Positions 23,521 to 31,817 of a DNA stretch of 34,678 nucleotides are shown here, piece by piece. The stretch spans positions 1 to 34,678 of the forward strand of contig NZ_WTVM01000029.1 in NCBI RefSeq assembly GCF_012910885.1. The letters are read 5' to 3'. The notes beneath the pieces are model-generated. The model was not told the origin of the DNA, did not search any database, and saw nothing but the letters and a program-made list of their open reading frames with translations. The first letter of the stretch is position 1. Every line of letters starts with the position of its first letter. The translations under genes and the position numbers were made by a program. This DNA is from Azoarcus taiwanensis. GTDB taxonomy: Bacteria > Pseudomonadota > Gammaproteobacteria > Burkholderiales > Rhodocyclaceae.

Positions 23521-24927
23521 TCAGGATGCCTTGGCCGGCACCGGATCCTCGGGGTCCGGTTCGTGCGGCATGTTGTCCTCGACGTGGATCGGCTCGTCGG
23601 CGGGCGCCTGCTTGCTGCGGCGCTCGATCAGCAACCACATCACCAGCCCGGCGCCGAGGCCCCAGGCCGCGCCGTGGGTGGCGAGCACTACGCCCATTAC
23701 CCCGGCCACACACATGGAGGTGGCGTTGTCGATCTGCTCGACCGCGACCGCGATACACAAATAGCCGGTAATCAACAGCGTGATCGACAGCGCGATCGGC
23801 AGCACCGGGCGGAACAGGGTGATCAGTGGCAGCAGAAACAGCGCGATGAAGCCGACGATCCAGAAGATGCCGGCGCCCGAGTAGATGGTGTCCATCGCGC
23901 CGCGGCCATAGCGGTAGCGTTCGGCGATGGTCGCCATCGCGCCGGTGAACAACGGGCCGGCCAGTCCCGGGTAAGGCGCGAACAGCGCATGGATGCCATT
24001 GCGGATGCCGGTGACCAGATGCACCCGGTCGACGTTGACCTCGATCTTCTCGTCCGGCCGAAGGTGGTCGACACGTGCGAGCAGACTCTGGCCGACGATG
24101 ATGTCGCCGAAGGCGATGATGTAGGCGATGATCGCGGTCGGAATCGCCAGCATCAGCAGATCGACGCCGGGGAAGCCGACGGTGAAGGGCAGGTAGTTCC
24201 AGATTTCACCGAAGGCCGGCGTGGCGATACCCCATTCGATGCTCGGCAGCGCATACTCGCCCACGCCCCAGCCGATCGCCATCGCGATCAGCATGCCCGG
24301 CACCATGCCGTAGCTGGCGACGATCTTGGCCCAGCGATGCTGCTCGGTCCAGTCGCGGAACGACAGCGAGAACAGCACGTAGGCGGTGACCAGGCCACCG
24401 ATGCCGAGCGAGATCGGCGTCGAGTAGGCGCGACCGCCCGGGCTGATCTCACCGGACAGCGCGGCGATACCGGCGCCGAGCAGAATGCCGGCCTTGATCG
24501 AGTTGGGGATGTTGTTCACCAGCTTCGAGCCCAGGCGTGTGACCGCCATGAAAAGGAAGATGAAGGTCACCACCAACTGCAGTGCGACCAGCGCGCGAAT
24601 CGCGTCCGGGCCGGGCTCGAACTGGCCGATGAACAGCAGCACCACCGGAATCGCCGGTGTGATCCAGCCCGGCACGAAGGGTACCCCGAGCAGGTTGGGC
24701 AGCATGAAGCCGATGCCGCAGATCACGACGTAAGCGAGCGCCACGTCATAGGGCAGACCGAGGTAGCGCTCGAGAAGCGGGATCATGCCCATCGCGACGA
24801 CGAACATCACCAGCGCCTGAATGGTTTCGGGCACTTCCCAGCGGTAGTGGATGAAGGGTAGGCGGATCTTGAATGGTCCGGCCGGCCAGTAGGGATGTTC
24901 CTCACCGTGTTTGCGTTTCAACAGCAC
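23521..24927 (-). CDS. Polytopic permease, NCS2/SLC23-like
   Basis: A 468-residue membrane protein with roughly 12-14 transmembrane helices. The short cytoplasmic N terminus (KRKHGEEHPYWPAGPFKIRLPF) and the NNIPNSIKAGILLGAGIAAL helix recall the UraA/NCS2 and SulP fold group, but the NCS2 signature QNxGxxxxT is not seen. A charged cytoplasmic loop (LARVDHLRPDEKIEVNVDRVH) precedes GPLFTGAMATIAERYRYG. The start is GTG at 24927, with GGAGG 8 bases upstream. It lies 45 bases after the acyl-CoA ligase and 64 bases before the periplasmic protein, on the same strand. Import of an organic acid that the ligase then activates is a reasonable guess. The substrate cannot be read from the sequence. Confidence 0.65.
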   Translation of the reverse strand: MLLKRKHGEEHPYWPAGPFKIRLPFIHYRWEVPETIQALVMFVVAMGMIPLLERYLGLPYDVALAYVVICGIGFMLPNLLGVPFVPGWITPAIPVVLLFIGQFEPGPDAIRALVALQLVVTFIFLFMAVTRLGSKLVNNIPNSIKAGILLGAGIAALSGEISPGGRAYSTPISLGIGGLVTAYVLFSLSFRDWTEQHRWAKIVASYGMVPGMLIAMAIGWGVGEYALPSIEWGIATPAFGEIWNYLPFTVGFPGVDLLMLAIPTAIIAYIIAFGDIIVGQSLLARVDHLRPDEKIEVNVDRVHLVTGIRNGIHALFAPYPGLAGPLFTGAMATIAERYRYGRGAMDTIYSGAGIFWIVGFIALFLLPLITLFRPVLPIALSITLLITGYLCIAVAVEQIDNATSMCVAGVMGVVLATHGAAWGLGAGLVMWLLIERRSKQAPADEPIHVEDNMPHEPDPEDPVPAKAS

Positions 24928-24972
24928 TTGGATTTCCTCCCGGGTGGATGGGTCTGCTTATGTGGAGTGGAT

Positions 24973-26613
24973 TCAACCGATGGCGCCTGCCGACTGGGCC
25001 TGCTGGCGCAATACGAACTTCTGGATCTTGCCGGTCGAGGTTTTGGGCAGGACGCAGAATTCGATGTGCTTGGGCACCTTGTAGCGCGCGAGGTGGGCGC
25101 GGCAGTGCTCGATGATGTCTTCGGCGGTGACGTTGGCGCCGTCCTTGACCTCGACATAGGCCGCCGGCACTTCGCCCCACTTTTCGTCGGGCTTGGCGAC
25201 CACGGCGGCGGTCAGCACCGCCGGATGGCGGTAGAGCACTTCCTCGACTTCGAGCGAAGAGATGTTCTCGCCGCCGGAAATGATGATGTCCTTGGAGCGG
25301 TCCTTGATCTTGACGTAGCCGTCCGGGTGCATGACCGCGAGGTCCCCGGTGTGGAACCAGCCGCCGGCGAAGGCTTCGTTGCTCGCCTTCTCGTTCTTCA
25401 GGTAGCCCTTCATCACCAGGTTGCCGCGGAACATGATCTCGCCCATGGTCTCGCCGTCAGCCGGCACCGGCAGCATGGTTTCCGGGTCGAGGACGGCGAT
25501 GGCTTCCTGCATGTGGTAGCGCACCCCCTGGCGGCCGTTGCGCTCGGCACGGCGGTCGATCGGCAGATCGTTCCACTCCGGATGCTTGGCGCACACCGAG
25601 GCCGGGCCGTAGGTTTCGGTGAGGCCGTAGACATGGGTGATGTCGAAGCCGATGCGCTCGGCACCCTCGATGATCGCCGCCGGGGGGGCCGCCCCTGCTA
25701 TCAGGCCGGACACGCTGTGCTCGATGCCCGCGCGCAGGCCGTCGGGGGCGTTGATGAGCATGCCGTAGACGATGGGCGCACCGCACAGGTGGCTCACCTT
25801 GTGGCGGCGGATCAGCTCGAAGATCAGTGCGGGGTCTACCTTGCGCAGGCACACGTTCACGCCGGCATTCGCGGCCAGCGTCCACGGAAAGCACCAGCCA
25901 TTGCAATGGAACATCGGCAGGGTCCACAGATAGACCGCGTGATGCGGCATGCCCCAGCTGACGATGTTGGAGGTGGCGTTGAGATAGGCGCCGCGGTGGT
26001 GATAGACCACGCCTTTCGGGTTGCCGGTAGTGCCCGAGGTGTAGTTGAGTGCGATCGCGTCCCACTCGTTCTTGGGCAGGGTCCAGACGAAATCCGGGTC
26101 GCCGGCGGCGATGAAGTCCTCGTATTCGATCTCACCGATCCGTTCGGTGCCCGGATACTCGGGGTCGAGCACATCGACCACGACCGGCTTCGGGCCGTCG
26201 AGCTTGTCGAGTGCGGCACGGATGGTGTCGGCGAACTCGGGGTCGGTGATCAGCACCTTGGCTTCGCCGTGACCGAGCATGAAGGCGATTGCATCGGCGT
26301 CCAGCCGCGTGTTGAGCGTGTTGAGCACCGCACCGGTCATCGGCACGCCGAAATGCACTTCGACCATGGCCGGCACATTGGGCAGCATCACCGCGACCGT
26401 GTCTCCCCGGCCGATGCCCTGCTGGGCCAATGCGCTTGCCAGCCGGCGGCAGCGGGCGTAGGTCTGCGACCAGGTGAAGTTGCGCGACCCGTGCACCACC
26501 GACAGTCGCTGCGGATAGACCTGGGCGCTGCGCTTGATGAAACTCAGCGGCGACAGCGGGACATAGTTGGCCGGGTTGCGTTCCAGGCCCTGATCGTAAA
26601 TGCTGCTCGGCAT
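24973..26613 (-). CDS. AMP-forming acyl-CoA ligase
   Basis: A 546-residue member of the acyl-CoA synthetase (ANL) family. It activates a carboxylic acid with ATP to the acyl-AMP and then the CoA thioester. The phosphate loop YTSGTTGNPKG is at about 191-201; VYGLTETYGP, the FHTGDLAVMHPDGYVKIKDRSKD hinge and the C-terminal catalytic lysine in TSTGKIQKF are all present. The overall pattern resembles the medium-chain / methylmercaptopropionate (DmdB-like) subgroup, though substrate choice cannot be fixed from motifs. ATG 26613 (MPSSIYDQG) has GGAG about 11 bases ahead; the open frame continues far upstream across the divergent kinase gene but without coding character. It heads an operon with a permease and a PCuAC-like protein, divergent from a hybrid kinase. 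Confidence 0.87.
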   Translation of the reverse strand: MPSSIYDQGLERNPANYVPLSPLSFIKRSAQVYPQRLSVVHGSRNFTWSQTYARCRRLASALAQQGIGRGDTVAVMLPNVPAMVEVHFGVPMTGAVLNTLNTRLDADAIAFMLGHGEAKVLITDPEFADTIRAALDKLDGPKPVVVDVLDPEYPGTERIGEIEYEDFIAAGDPDFVWTLPKNEWDAIALNYTSGTTGNPKGVVYHHRGAYLNATSNIVSWGMPHHAVYLWTLPMFHCNGWCFPWTLAANAGVNVCLRKVDPALIFELIRRHKVSHLCGAPIVYGMLINAPDGLRAGIEHSVSGLIAGAAPPAAIIEGAERIGFDITHVYGLTETYGPASVCAKHPEWNDLPIDRRAERNGRQGVRYHMQEAIAVLDPETMLPVPADGETMGEIMFRGNLVMKGYLKNEKASNEAFAGGWFHTGDLAVMHPDGYVKIKDRSKDIIISGGENISSLEVEEVLYRHPAVLTAAVVAKPDEKWGEVPAAYVEVKDGANVTAEDIIEHCRAHLARYKVPKHIEFCVLPKTSTGKIQKFVLRQQAQSAGAIG

Positions 26614-26662
26614 CTGCTCTTCTCCACTTGACCCGTCTTGACATGCGGGGGTAGCCGGCGAG

Positions 26663-26715
26663 CTTGACGAAAGAGCTTGTCGAGAATTGCGCCGAAATGT
26701 ACGGAATCTTGTCGA
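26663..26715. promoter_or_regulatory. Three CTTGWCGA direct repeats in the ligase/kinase divergent region
   Basis: CTTGACGA (26663-26670), CTTGTCGA (26676-26683) and CTTGTCGA (26708-26715) lie in the 204-base region 26614-26817 between the divergent ligase and kinase genes. The first two are 13 bases apart, the third 32 bases further. Short direct repeats upstream of a regulated operon fit binding by an OmpR-type regulator such as the one at 28916. No other element was recognised in this region. Confidence 0.3.
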
Positions 26716-26817
26716 AACGCAGGTGACGGGCGGCACCCGTGCTGCGGTGCGCGGTAGAATCTGGACTGGTAAGCGGGCTGCGCCCGGTTTGCGCCCCTTG
26801 AGCCCACTTTCCCCGGC

Positions 26818-28932
26818 ATGAATCCGCAGACTTCGATCCCATTCCTCGCGCTCCCAGCAGTGGGCACACCGGTGCCCGCCGAGGCGTATCGCACCATGGT
26901 TGGCGCCGCACTCGATCTTTTCGACCAGGGCGTTACCGTGTTCGACCAGGACTTCCGGCTGGTTGCCTGGAATGTCCGTTTCGCCGACATGCTGGACTTT
27001 CCCGACACGCTGTTGCGCCCAGGCACGCCGTATGAAGATTTCGTGCGTTTCAATGTGCGGCGGGGCGAGTATGGCAAGGACGACGAGGGCGATCTGGAAA
27101 CCATCGTCGCGGCGCGCATGGCCGCGGCGCGACGTCTGGAGCCGCACCATACGCGCTGGGTCCGACCGACCGGACGTGTGCTCGAGCTTCGTGGCCAGCC
27201 ACTTCCAGGCGGCAGCGGGTTCGTCACCTTCTATGCCGATATCACCGACCAGCAGCATCGACAGGATCGTATCGAGCGTGACAAGGCTGAGCTCGAAGCG
27301 CATATCCAGCGCCGCACTGCGGAGCTCACGCGGGCGAACGCGGAGCTCACCGCGGCGATCGAGAGAAACCGTGAGATCACGATCGCGCTGCGCTACAGCG
27401 AAGGCCGGCTGCGGCAGATCACCGATACGATTCCGGCTCACATCGCCTATTTCGATCAAGCCTGGGCCTACCGATACGCAAACCGGCGTTACGCCGAGTG
27501 GTTCGGCTGGACTGCCGAAACCATTGCGGACCAGGCGATCCCGACCGTGATCGGGGGGCGCCTATTCGAGCAGATCGCCGAGCATGTGCGCCGCGCGCTT
27601 GGCGGCGAGGAGGTCAGTTACGAGTATTCGATTACCGGCCCGGACGGCACCGAACGCTATGCGCGCAGTACCCTGCTGCCCGACTTCAGCCCCTCGGGCC
27701 AGGTGTTGGGCTGCTTCGTGCACGCGGTGGACATCACCGAACAGCGCCGTACGCAGAGTGTGCTGGCGCAGGCGCAGAAGATGGAAGCCATCGGCGAGTT
27801 GACAGGTGGCCTGGCGCACGATTTCAACAACATGTTGACGGTGGTCACCGGCAACCTGGCCGAACTGCGCGAGGCGCGCACCGATGATCCCGTGATCCAT
27901 GAATACCTCACGCCGGCGCTTCATGCGGCTGACCGCAGCGCGGGGCTTATCAAGCGGCTGCTTGCCTTCGCGCGTCAGCAGCCGCTTTCACCTCGACCGG
28001 TCGCGCTCGACGAATTGATCGAGAGCTTGAACCGCTTGCTGAGCAGATCGGTGCCGGAGAACATTCGAATCGAGTCGCTGACTGCCCATCCGGTGCCGGT
28101 GGCGTTGGCCGATCCGCATCAGCTCGAGAGTGCGCTGCTGAATCTGGCGTTGAACGCAAAGGATGCGATGCCGCACGGTGGATTGATGCGAATCGAGGCG
28201 ACGGTGACCGAGCTCGCACGCAGCGAGGCCGAAGCGATGGAGCTGCCGCCCGGCCCCTATGTGCAGATCGCCGTCAGCGACAATGGCGAGGGAATGGACG
28301 GCAGCACGCTCGCCCGGGTCTTCGAACCGTTCTTCACCACCAAGAAGGCGTCACGCGGCAGTGGTCTGGGAATGGCCATGGTGTATGGCTTCGTCAAGCA
28401 GTCCGGCGGTGGCGTGCGTATTCGCAGCCGTCAGGCGGTCGGCACGACGGTGGCCTTGTTGTTGCCGTGTGCCGACCCGGCTGACGTGCGCGCGCACGAA
28501 AACCCGATTCCTGGCGGAGACCCCGCCGACTGGCTTCGCAATCGCCTGGTGTTGCTCGTCGAGGACGACCCGGAAGTGCGTCGTGTGGTACGCAAGCAGC
28601 TTGCCGCACTGGAATGCGCAGTACTCGAAGCACACAGCGGGGAGGATGCCGCCGACATGCTGGAGACGATTCCGGCGATCTCGCTGGTGGTCAGTGATGT
28701 GGTCATGCCTGGCAGCATGGATGGTCACGCGCTCGCCCGATTCGCGCGTGGCTTCAGGCCTGAGTTGCCGGTGGTGCTGATGAGCGGCTACACCGAGGCG
28801 GCCGGTTCGATTACCGGGGACCTCGCCTTGCCAATTCTGTCCAAGCCTTTCACGCGTGAGGCGCTGTATGCCGCACTTGGGCGTCTGGTGCCCTTCATGT
28901 CGGCGGGAGATGTCGATGCCGGCGCGCGCTGA
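26818..28932 (+). CDS. Hybrid sensor histidine kinase with PAS domains
   Basis: A 704-residue soluble-looking kinase without membrane helices. A PAS_7-type domain (about 28-145; ALDLFDQGVTVFDQDFRLVAWN) is of the kind found in CrbS/NahK-like kinases. A coiled coil (about 150-195), a second PAS (about 195-308), HisKA with H334 in LAHDFNNML, N446 (NLALNAKDA), SDNGEG and GSGLGMAMVYG follow. The C-terminal receiver (about 575-690) has D627 in VSDVVMPG and K676 in SKPF. No HPt domain follows. The ATG at 26818 lacks a clear Shine-Dalgarno sequence. The gene overlaps the start of the response regulator gene by 17 bases. CrbS-like kinases control acetate-type metabolism in other bacteria, so control of the divergent acyl-CoA ligase operon is a fair hypothesis. 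Confidence 0.87.
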   Translation: MNPQTSIPFLALPAVGTPVPAEAYRTMVGAALDLFDQGVTVFDQDFRLVAWNVRFADMLDFPDTLLRPGTPYEDFVRFNVRRGEYGKDDEGDLETIVAARMAAARRLEPHHTRWVRPTGRVLELRGQPLPGGSGFVTFYADITDQQHRQDRIERDKAELEAHIQRRTAELTRANAELTAAIERNREITIALRYSEGRLRQITDTIPAHIAYFDQAWAYRYANRRYAEWFGWTAETIADQAIPTVIGGRLFEQIAEHVRRALGGEEVSYEYSITGPDGTERYARSTLLPDFSPSGQVLGCFVHAVDITEQRRTQSVLAQAQKMEAIGELTGGLAHDFNNMLTVVTGNLAELREARTDDPVIHEYLTPALHAADRSAGLIKRLLAFARQQPLSPRPVALDELIESLNRLLSRSVPENIRIESLTAHPVPVALADPHQLESALLNLALNAKDAMPHGGLMRIEATVTELARSEAEAMELPPGPYVQIAVSDNGEGMDGSTLARVFEPFFTTKKASRGSGLGMAMVYGFVKQSGGGVRIRSRQAVGTTVALLLPCADPADVRAHENPIPGGDPADWLRNRLVLLVEDDPEVRRVVRKQLAALECAVLEAHSGEDAADMLETIPAISLVVSDVVMPGSMDGHALARFARGFRPELPVVLMSGYTEAAGSITGDLALPILSKPFTREALYAALGRLVPFMSAGDVDAGAR
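28905..28909 (+). promoter_or_regulatory. Ribosome binding site fixing the 28916 start
   Basis: GGGAG lies 6 bases ahead of the ATG at 28916 and directly against another in-frame ATG at 28910. The spacing favours 28916 (MPARAEP) over 28910 (MSMPARAEP). Confidence 0.65.
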
Positions 28933-29623
28933 ACCGATCTACGTCGTCGAGGATGACGCGGAGGTCGCACGCCTCATCCTGACGACGCTGCGCAAGTACG
29001 ATTTCGACGCCGAGTGTTTCTCCGCCGGGCAGGCTGCACTCGACCGCATTCGTCAGCGTCCGCCGCGGCTCTGTGTGCTCGATCTGGGTTTGCCGGACAT
29101 GGACGGCTTCGAGCTTCTGCAGCAGATTCGTACCCGACATCGCTTTGGCCTGCTGATCCTCACCGGTCGCGGCGACACTTTCGACCGGGTGACCGGACTG
29201 GAACTCGGCGCGGATGACTACATGGTCAAACCCTTCGAGCCGCGTGAGCTGATCGCCCGCGTCCGCAGCATCCTGCGCCGTTACGGCGCCGAGACGATGC
29301 CACCGCAGGCCGCCCGGATAGCCGAGTTCGCGAGTTGGCGTTTCGATACCGCGACCCATGAGCTTGCCGCGCTCGACGGAAAACGCGAAACCCTGAGTCT
29401 GGCCGAGGCCACGCTGCTCAAGCGCTTTCTCGAACGCCCCAACCAGATCCTCTCGCGCGAGCAACTGCTCGATGGCCGCAGTCTCGATGCACTTGACCGC
29501 AGCATCGATCTGCGGGTGTCGCGGCTGCGCAAGCATCTCGAGGAAAACCCCCAGCAGGCGCGCCTCATTCGCACGGTCTACGGTGCGGGCTACCTCTTCT
29601 GTGCCGATGTCCATTGGACGTAA
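28916..29623 (+). CDS. OmpR-family response regulator paired with the hybrid kinase
   Basis: A 235-residue response regulator. The receiver domain has E12-D14, phosphoacceptor D56 in CVLDLGLPDMDG, the ILTGRGD switch and K105 in DDYMVKPFEP. The winged-helix output domain (about 135-230) has LSLAEATLLKRFLERPNQILSREQLLDG and SIDLRVSRLRKHL. The start lies inside the 3' end of the kinase gene, so the two are coupled and almost certainly form one pathway. A hybrid kinase feeding an OmpR-type regulator normally needs an HPt step, which is not encoded here. The stop codon TAA begins the A-run that doubles as the U tract of the convergent fasciclin terminator. Confidence 0.9.
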   Translation: MPARAEPIYVVEDDAEVARLILTTLRKYDFDAECFSAGQAALDRIRQRPPRLCVLDLGLPDMDGFELLQQIRTRHRFGLLILTGRGDTFDRVTGLELGADDYMVKPFEPRELIARVRSILRRYGAETMPPQAARIAEFASWRFDTATHELAALDGKRETLSLAEATLLKRFLERPNQILSREQLLDGRSLDALDRSIDLRVSRLRKHLEENPQQARLIRTVYGAGYLFCADVHWT

Positions 29624-29651
29624 AAAAGGCCAGCCGCTCCAGCGGCTGGCC
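29621..29651 (-). terminator. Rho-independent terminator of the fasciclin gene
   Basis: A perfect 11-bp stem, GGCCAGCCGCT (29628-29638) with AGCGGCTGGCC (29641-29651), is flanked on the left by TAAAAAA. Read on the minus strand this is a stem followed by TTTTTTA. It lies 45 bases after the fasciclin stop. The A-run overlaps the TAA stop of the plus-strand regulator. Confidence 0.9.
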
Positions 29652-29696
29652 AGCAAGGGCCGGTTGGCAAACCGGCGAGGGAGGTATGGGCTGCTC

Positions 29697-30194
29697 TCAG
29701 GGCAGGATGACGGTGTCGATGACGTGGATCACGCCGTTGCTGGTCTCGACGTCGGTCGCAGCAATCCCGGCTTTGCGGTCACGGGCGTCGGTAATCGACA
29801 GTGACTCGTCGATCGTGAAGCTTCCGCCCTGAAGCGTGGGGATCGCGCTGCCGACCGGGACATCCGCTTTCATGACCTTGCCCTCGACCACGTGGTACAG
29901 CAGTACCTGGGTGAGCAGCTCGGTGTCGGCGAGGAGCGCTTCCTTGGTCACGCCCAGCTCTTCGAGCAGTTTGGCGAATGCGTCATTGGTGGGGGCGAAT
30001 ACCGTGAGCGGGCCTTCGCCGGACAGCGCACCGGCAAGATCGGCGGCGACGACCGCCTCGACGAGTATCGAGAACTGCTCGTTGGCCTGTGCGGTTTCGA
30101 CAATGTTCTTGCCACCGTGGTTGTGGGCCATCGCAGGTGCGCCGGCGGCGAGAAGGGCGGTGGCAGCGAGCATCAGAAAAGTGCGACGAATCAT
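29697..30194 (-). CDS. Secreted fasciclin (FAS1) domain protein
   Basis: A 165-residue secreted protein. GGAGG lies 6 bases ahead of ATG 30194. The signal peptide ([18 protein letters not shown]) ends near AMA-H at about residue 23. A short His/Gly stretch (HNHGG) is followed by one complete FAS1 domain: H1 region [16 protein letters not shown], the YH pair in [11 protein letters not shown], and H2 region [17 protein letters not shown]1 domains mediate adhesion or act as small extracellular modules; bacterial single-domain versions have no settled function. It is monocistronic, with its own terminator and a long upstream region holding a strong dyad. Similar genes are often stress- or light-regulated in proteobacteria, but no such regulator is seen here. 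Confidence 0.9.
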   Translation of the reverse strand: MIRRTFLMLAATALLAAGAPAMAHNHGGKNIVETAQANEQFSILVEAVVAADLAGALSGEGPLTVFAPTNDAFAKLLEELGVTKEALLADTELLTQVLLYHVVEGKVMKADVPVGSAIPTLQGGSFTIDESLSITDARDRKAGIAATDVETSNGVIHVIDTVILP

Positions 30195-30240
30195 GATGAA
30201 CCTCCGAAAGTCTGTTTGGGGTTGGGGGTGTAAGTTCTTA

Positions 30241-30270
30241 TTGTCAGTTTGTCTAGGACAAAACAGACAA
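30241..30270. promoter_or_regulatory. Palindromic operator-like site upstream of the fasciclin gene
   Basis: A perfect core TTTGTC-TAG-GACAAA (30248-30262) is extended by outer TTGTC (30241-30245) and GACAA (30266-30270). It is 47-76 bases upstream of the fasciclin start, where a promoter is expected. The symmetry and half-site doubling fit a dimeric regulator of MerR or similar type; the protein is unknown. Confidence 0.55.
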
Positions 30271-30377
30271 GCGTATGAGAGACGTCGCCGAGAAAAGTTC
30301 GCGGAATTTTTTCTGAGGCTCGAATTATCGGCTTCGCTGCAGTTATCGTTTTGCTAAGGTGTGACGAAACCAGTGGT

Positions 30378-30430
30378 CTGTCGGGCTTGAGCGATCGTCG
30401 CGAGTCAGGTGGGAAAGCGAAGCCGGATTC
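30378..30430 (+). repeat. 53-base repeat, left copy
   Basis: Its reverse complement lies at 31728-31780; 43 of 53 positions agree without gaps, including the identical 18-base core TTGAGCGATCGTCGCGAG (30387-30404) and the end CCGGATTC. The copies flank the CoA-transferase gene in inverted orientation. This resembles a dispersed intergenic (REP/MITE-like) element. Confidence 0.8.
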
Positions 30431-30551
30431 GTTCGTTTTCGAGGTGCATAGTGGTTCCATGCTGCGAAAAACGGGCGAATATGGGCCGCGCTCATCCCAC
30501 TGGCGCAGCAGATCAGTCTCAAGTCCGACAGGCTGCCAGGCAGCGCGATGA

Positions 30552-30557
30552 AAGGAG
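30552..30557 (+). promoter_or_regulatory. Ribosome binding site fixing the CoA-transferase start
   Basis: AAGGAG is 8 bases ahead of ATG 30566. An upstream in-frame ATG at 30548 has no such site and would place the Shine-Dalgarno inside the gene, so 30566 is preferred. Confidence 0.8.
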
Positions 30558-30565
30558 ATCGAGCA

Positions 30566-31729
30566 ATGCACGACAGGAGTGGTGGCAACGGGCCTCTGGC
30601 CGGGGTGCGGGTTGTGGAGTTCGCCGGGCTCGGACCGGCGCCGATGGCGGCGATGATGTTGGCCGACATGGGTGCGGAGGTGGTCCGCATCGAGCGCAAG
30701 CGCCCGGCTGGTGCTGAAGGCGGGTTCGAGATCTTCGATCCGGCCGTCGATATTCTCAACCGCAGCCGGCGGGTCGTGTCCCTGGATCTCAAGAAGCCCG
30801 AGGGTTTCGAGGCAGCGCGTCGTTTGGTGGCCGCAGCGGACATGCTCGTGGAGGGCTTTCGCCCCGGCGTGCTGGAGCGGCTTGGACTCGGGCCGGATGT
30901 GCTGCACGAGGTGAATCCGGCGCTGGTGGTCGGGCGGATGACGGGCTGGGGCCAGTCCGGGCCAATGGCACACAGTGCGGGCCACGATATCAACTACCTG
31001 TCTCTGTCGGGCGCGCTTCATGCCATCGGCGAGCCTGATGGCAAACCCGTGGTGCCGCTCAATCTTGTCGCCGACGGTGGCGGTGCGCTGATGCTGGTTG
31101 CCGGCATGCTCGCCGCACTCGTCGAGGCGCGCACTTCCGGTCGCGGGCAGGTCGTCGATGCGGCGATGACGGATTGCTCGGCGCTGCTCGCCAGCATGAT
31201 CTACACGCTGAAGCACATGGGCGAGTGGCAGCAGGAACGTGGTAGCAATCTTCTGGACGGTGGCGCGCATTTCTACGGCACCTACCGTTGTGCGGACGAC
31301 AAGCATCTCGCCATCGGACCCATCGAGCCACCCTTTTACCGGCGTTTTCTGGAGCTTGCGGGCATCGACGATCCGCTGTTCGAGCGCCAGTTCGATCGCG
31401 CATGCTGGCCGGAATTGCGGCGACGGCTCGAAGAGCACCTGGCGACGAGGCGCCGTGACGACTGGTGTGCGGTATTCGCCGGCAGTGATGCCTGTGTGTC
31501 GCCGGTGCTCGATATGGACGAGGCGCCCATGCACCCGCACAACCAGGCGCGCGGGACCTTCGTAGAGGTTGACGGCGTGGTGCAACCGGCGCCGGCACCG
31601 CGTTTCAGTCGTAGCGGCAACCGCGCCCCGACGCCCCCCCGGCCGGGCGCGAGCGGCGAGGACGTGCTCGTGGACTGGGGGTTCGGGCCCGAGGTCATCG
31701 ACAGTCTGCGCAGGGCGGGTGCGATTTGA
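30566..31729 (+). CDS. Family III CoA-transferase, alpha-methylacyl-CoA racemase type
   Basis: A 387-residue protein. The start at 30566 is set by AAGGAG. The N-terminal block LAGVRVVEFAGLGPAPMAAMMLADMGAEVVRIER is typical of family III CoA transferases. The racemase residues known from Mycobacterium MCR are all present: H140 in AGHDINYLSLSG, D170 in NLVADGGGAL and E254 in GPIEPPFY. This set points to epimerisation at C2 of 2-methylacyl-CoA esters, as in branched-chain or side-chain degradation, more than to CoA transfer. Length is normal. It stands alone, bracketed by an inverted pair of 53-base repeats; its stop codon overlaps the right-hand copy. Substrate is not known. Confidence 0.88.
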   Translation: MHDRSGGNGPLAGVRVVEFAGLGPAPMAAMMLADMGAEVVRIERKRPAGAEGGFEIFDPAVDILNRSRRVVSLDLKKPEGFEAARRLVAAADMLVEGFRPGVLERLGLGPDVLHEVNPALVVGRMTGWGQSGPMAHSAGHDINYLSLSGALHAIGEPDGKPVVPLNLVADGGGALMLVAGMLAALVEARTSGRGQVVDAAMTDCSALLASMIYTLKHMGEWQQERGSNLLDGGAHFYGTYRCADDKHLAIGPIEPPFYRRFLELAGIDDPLFERQFDRACWPELRRRLEEHLATRRRDDWCAVFAGSDACVSPVLDMDEAPMHPHNQARGTFVEVDGVVQPAPAPRFSRSGNRAPTPPRPGASGEDVLVDWGFGPEVIDSLRRAGAI

Positions 31730-31780
31730 ATCCGGTCTTGCCGTCCAACCCGGCTCGCGACGATCGCTCAATCCCCACAG
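31728..31780 (-). repeat. 53-base repeat, right copy (inverted)
   Basis: This is the inverted partner of 30378-30430. It begins inside the TGA stop (31727-31729) of the CoA-transferase gene and ends 37 bases before the next gene. The 18-base core is identical to the left copy. Its location could also let it act as a weak transcription stop, but no T tract is present. Confidence 0.8.
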
Positions 31781-31817
31781 GCTGCTAGAATGCTTCATTT
31801 TGCAGCGGGTTGCGCAA

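Larger units (their letters stand above)
30195..30565. other. 371-base intergenic region with regulatory dyad and repeat
   Basis: This gap between the fasciclin gene (minus) and the CoA-transferase gene (plus) holds no credible coding sequence. Two structures are visible: a TTGTC/GACAA dyad at 30241-30270 near the fasciclin start and a copy of a 53-base repeat at 30378-30430. A short open frame over the repeat has no ribosome site or protein-like composition. The A+T-rich stretch near 30297-30360 may hold a promoter but no clear -35/-10 pair stands out. Confidence 0.6.

Noticed and set aside
26614-27459. Upstream extension of the acyl-CoA ligase frame
   Set aside because: The frame stays open past ATG 26613 but overlaps the kinase start and has no ligase-like sequence; normal family length begins at 26613.
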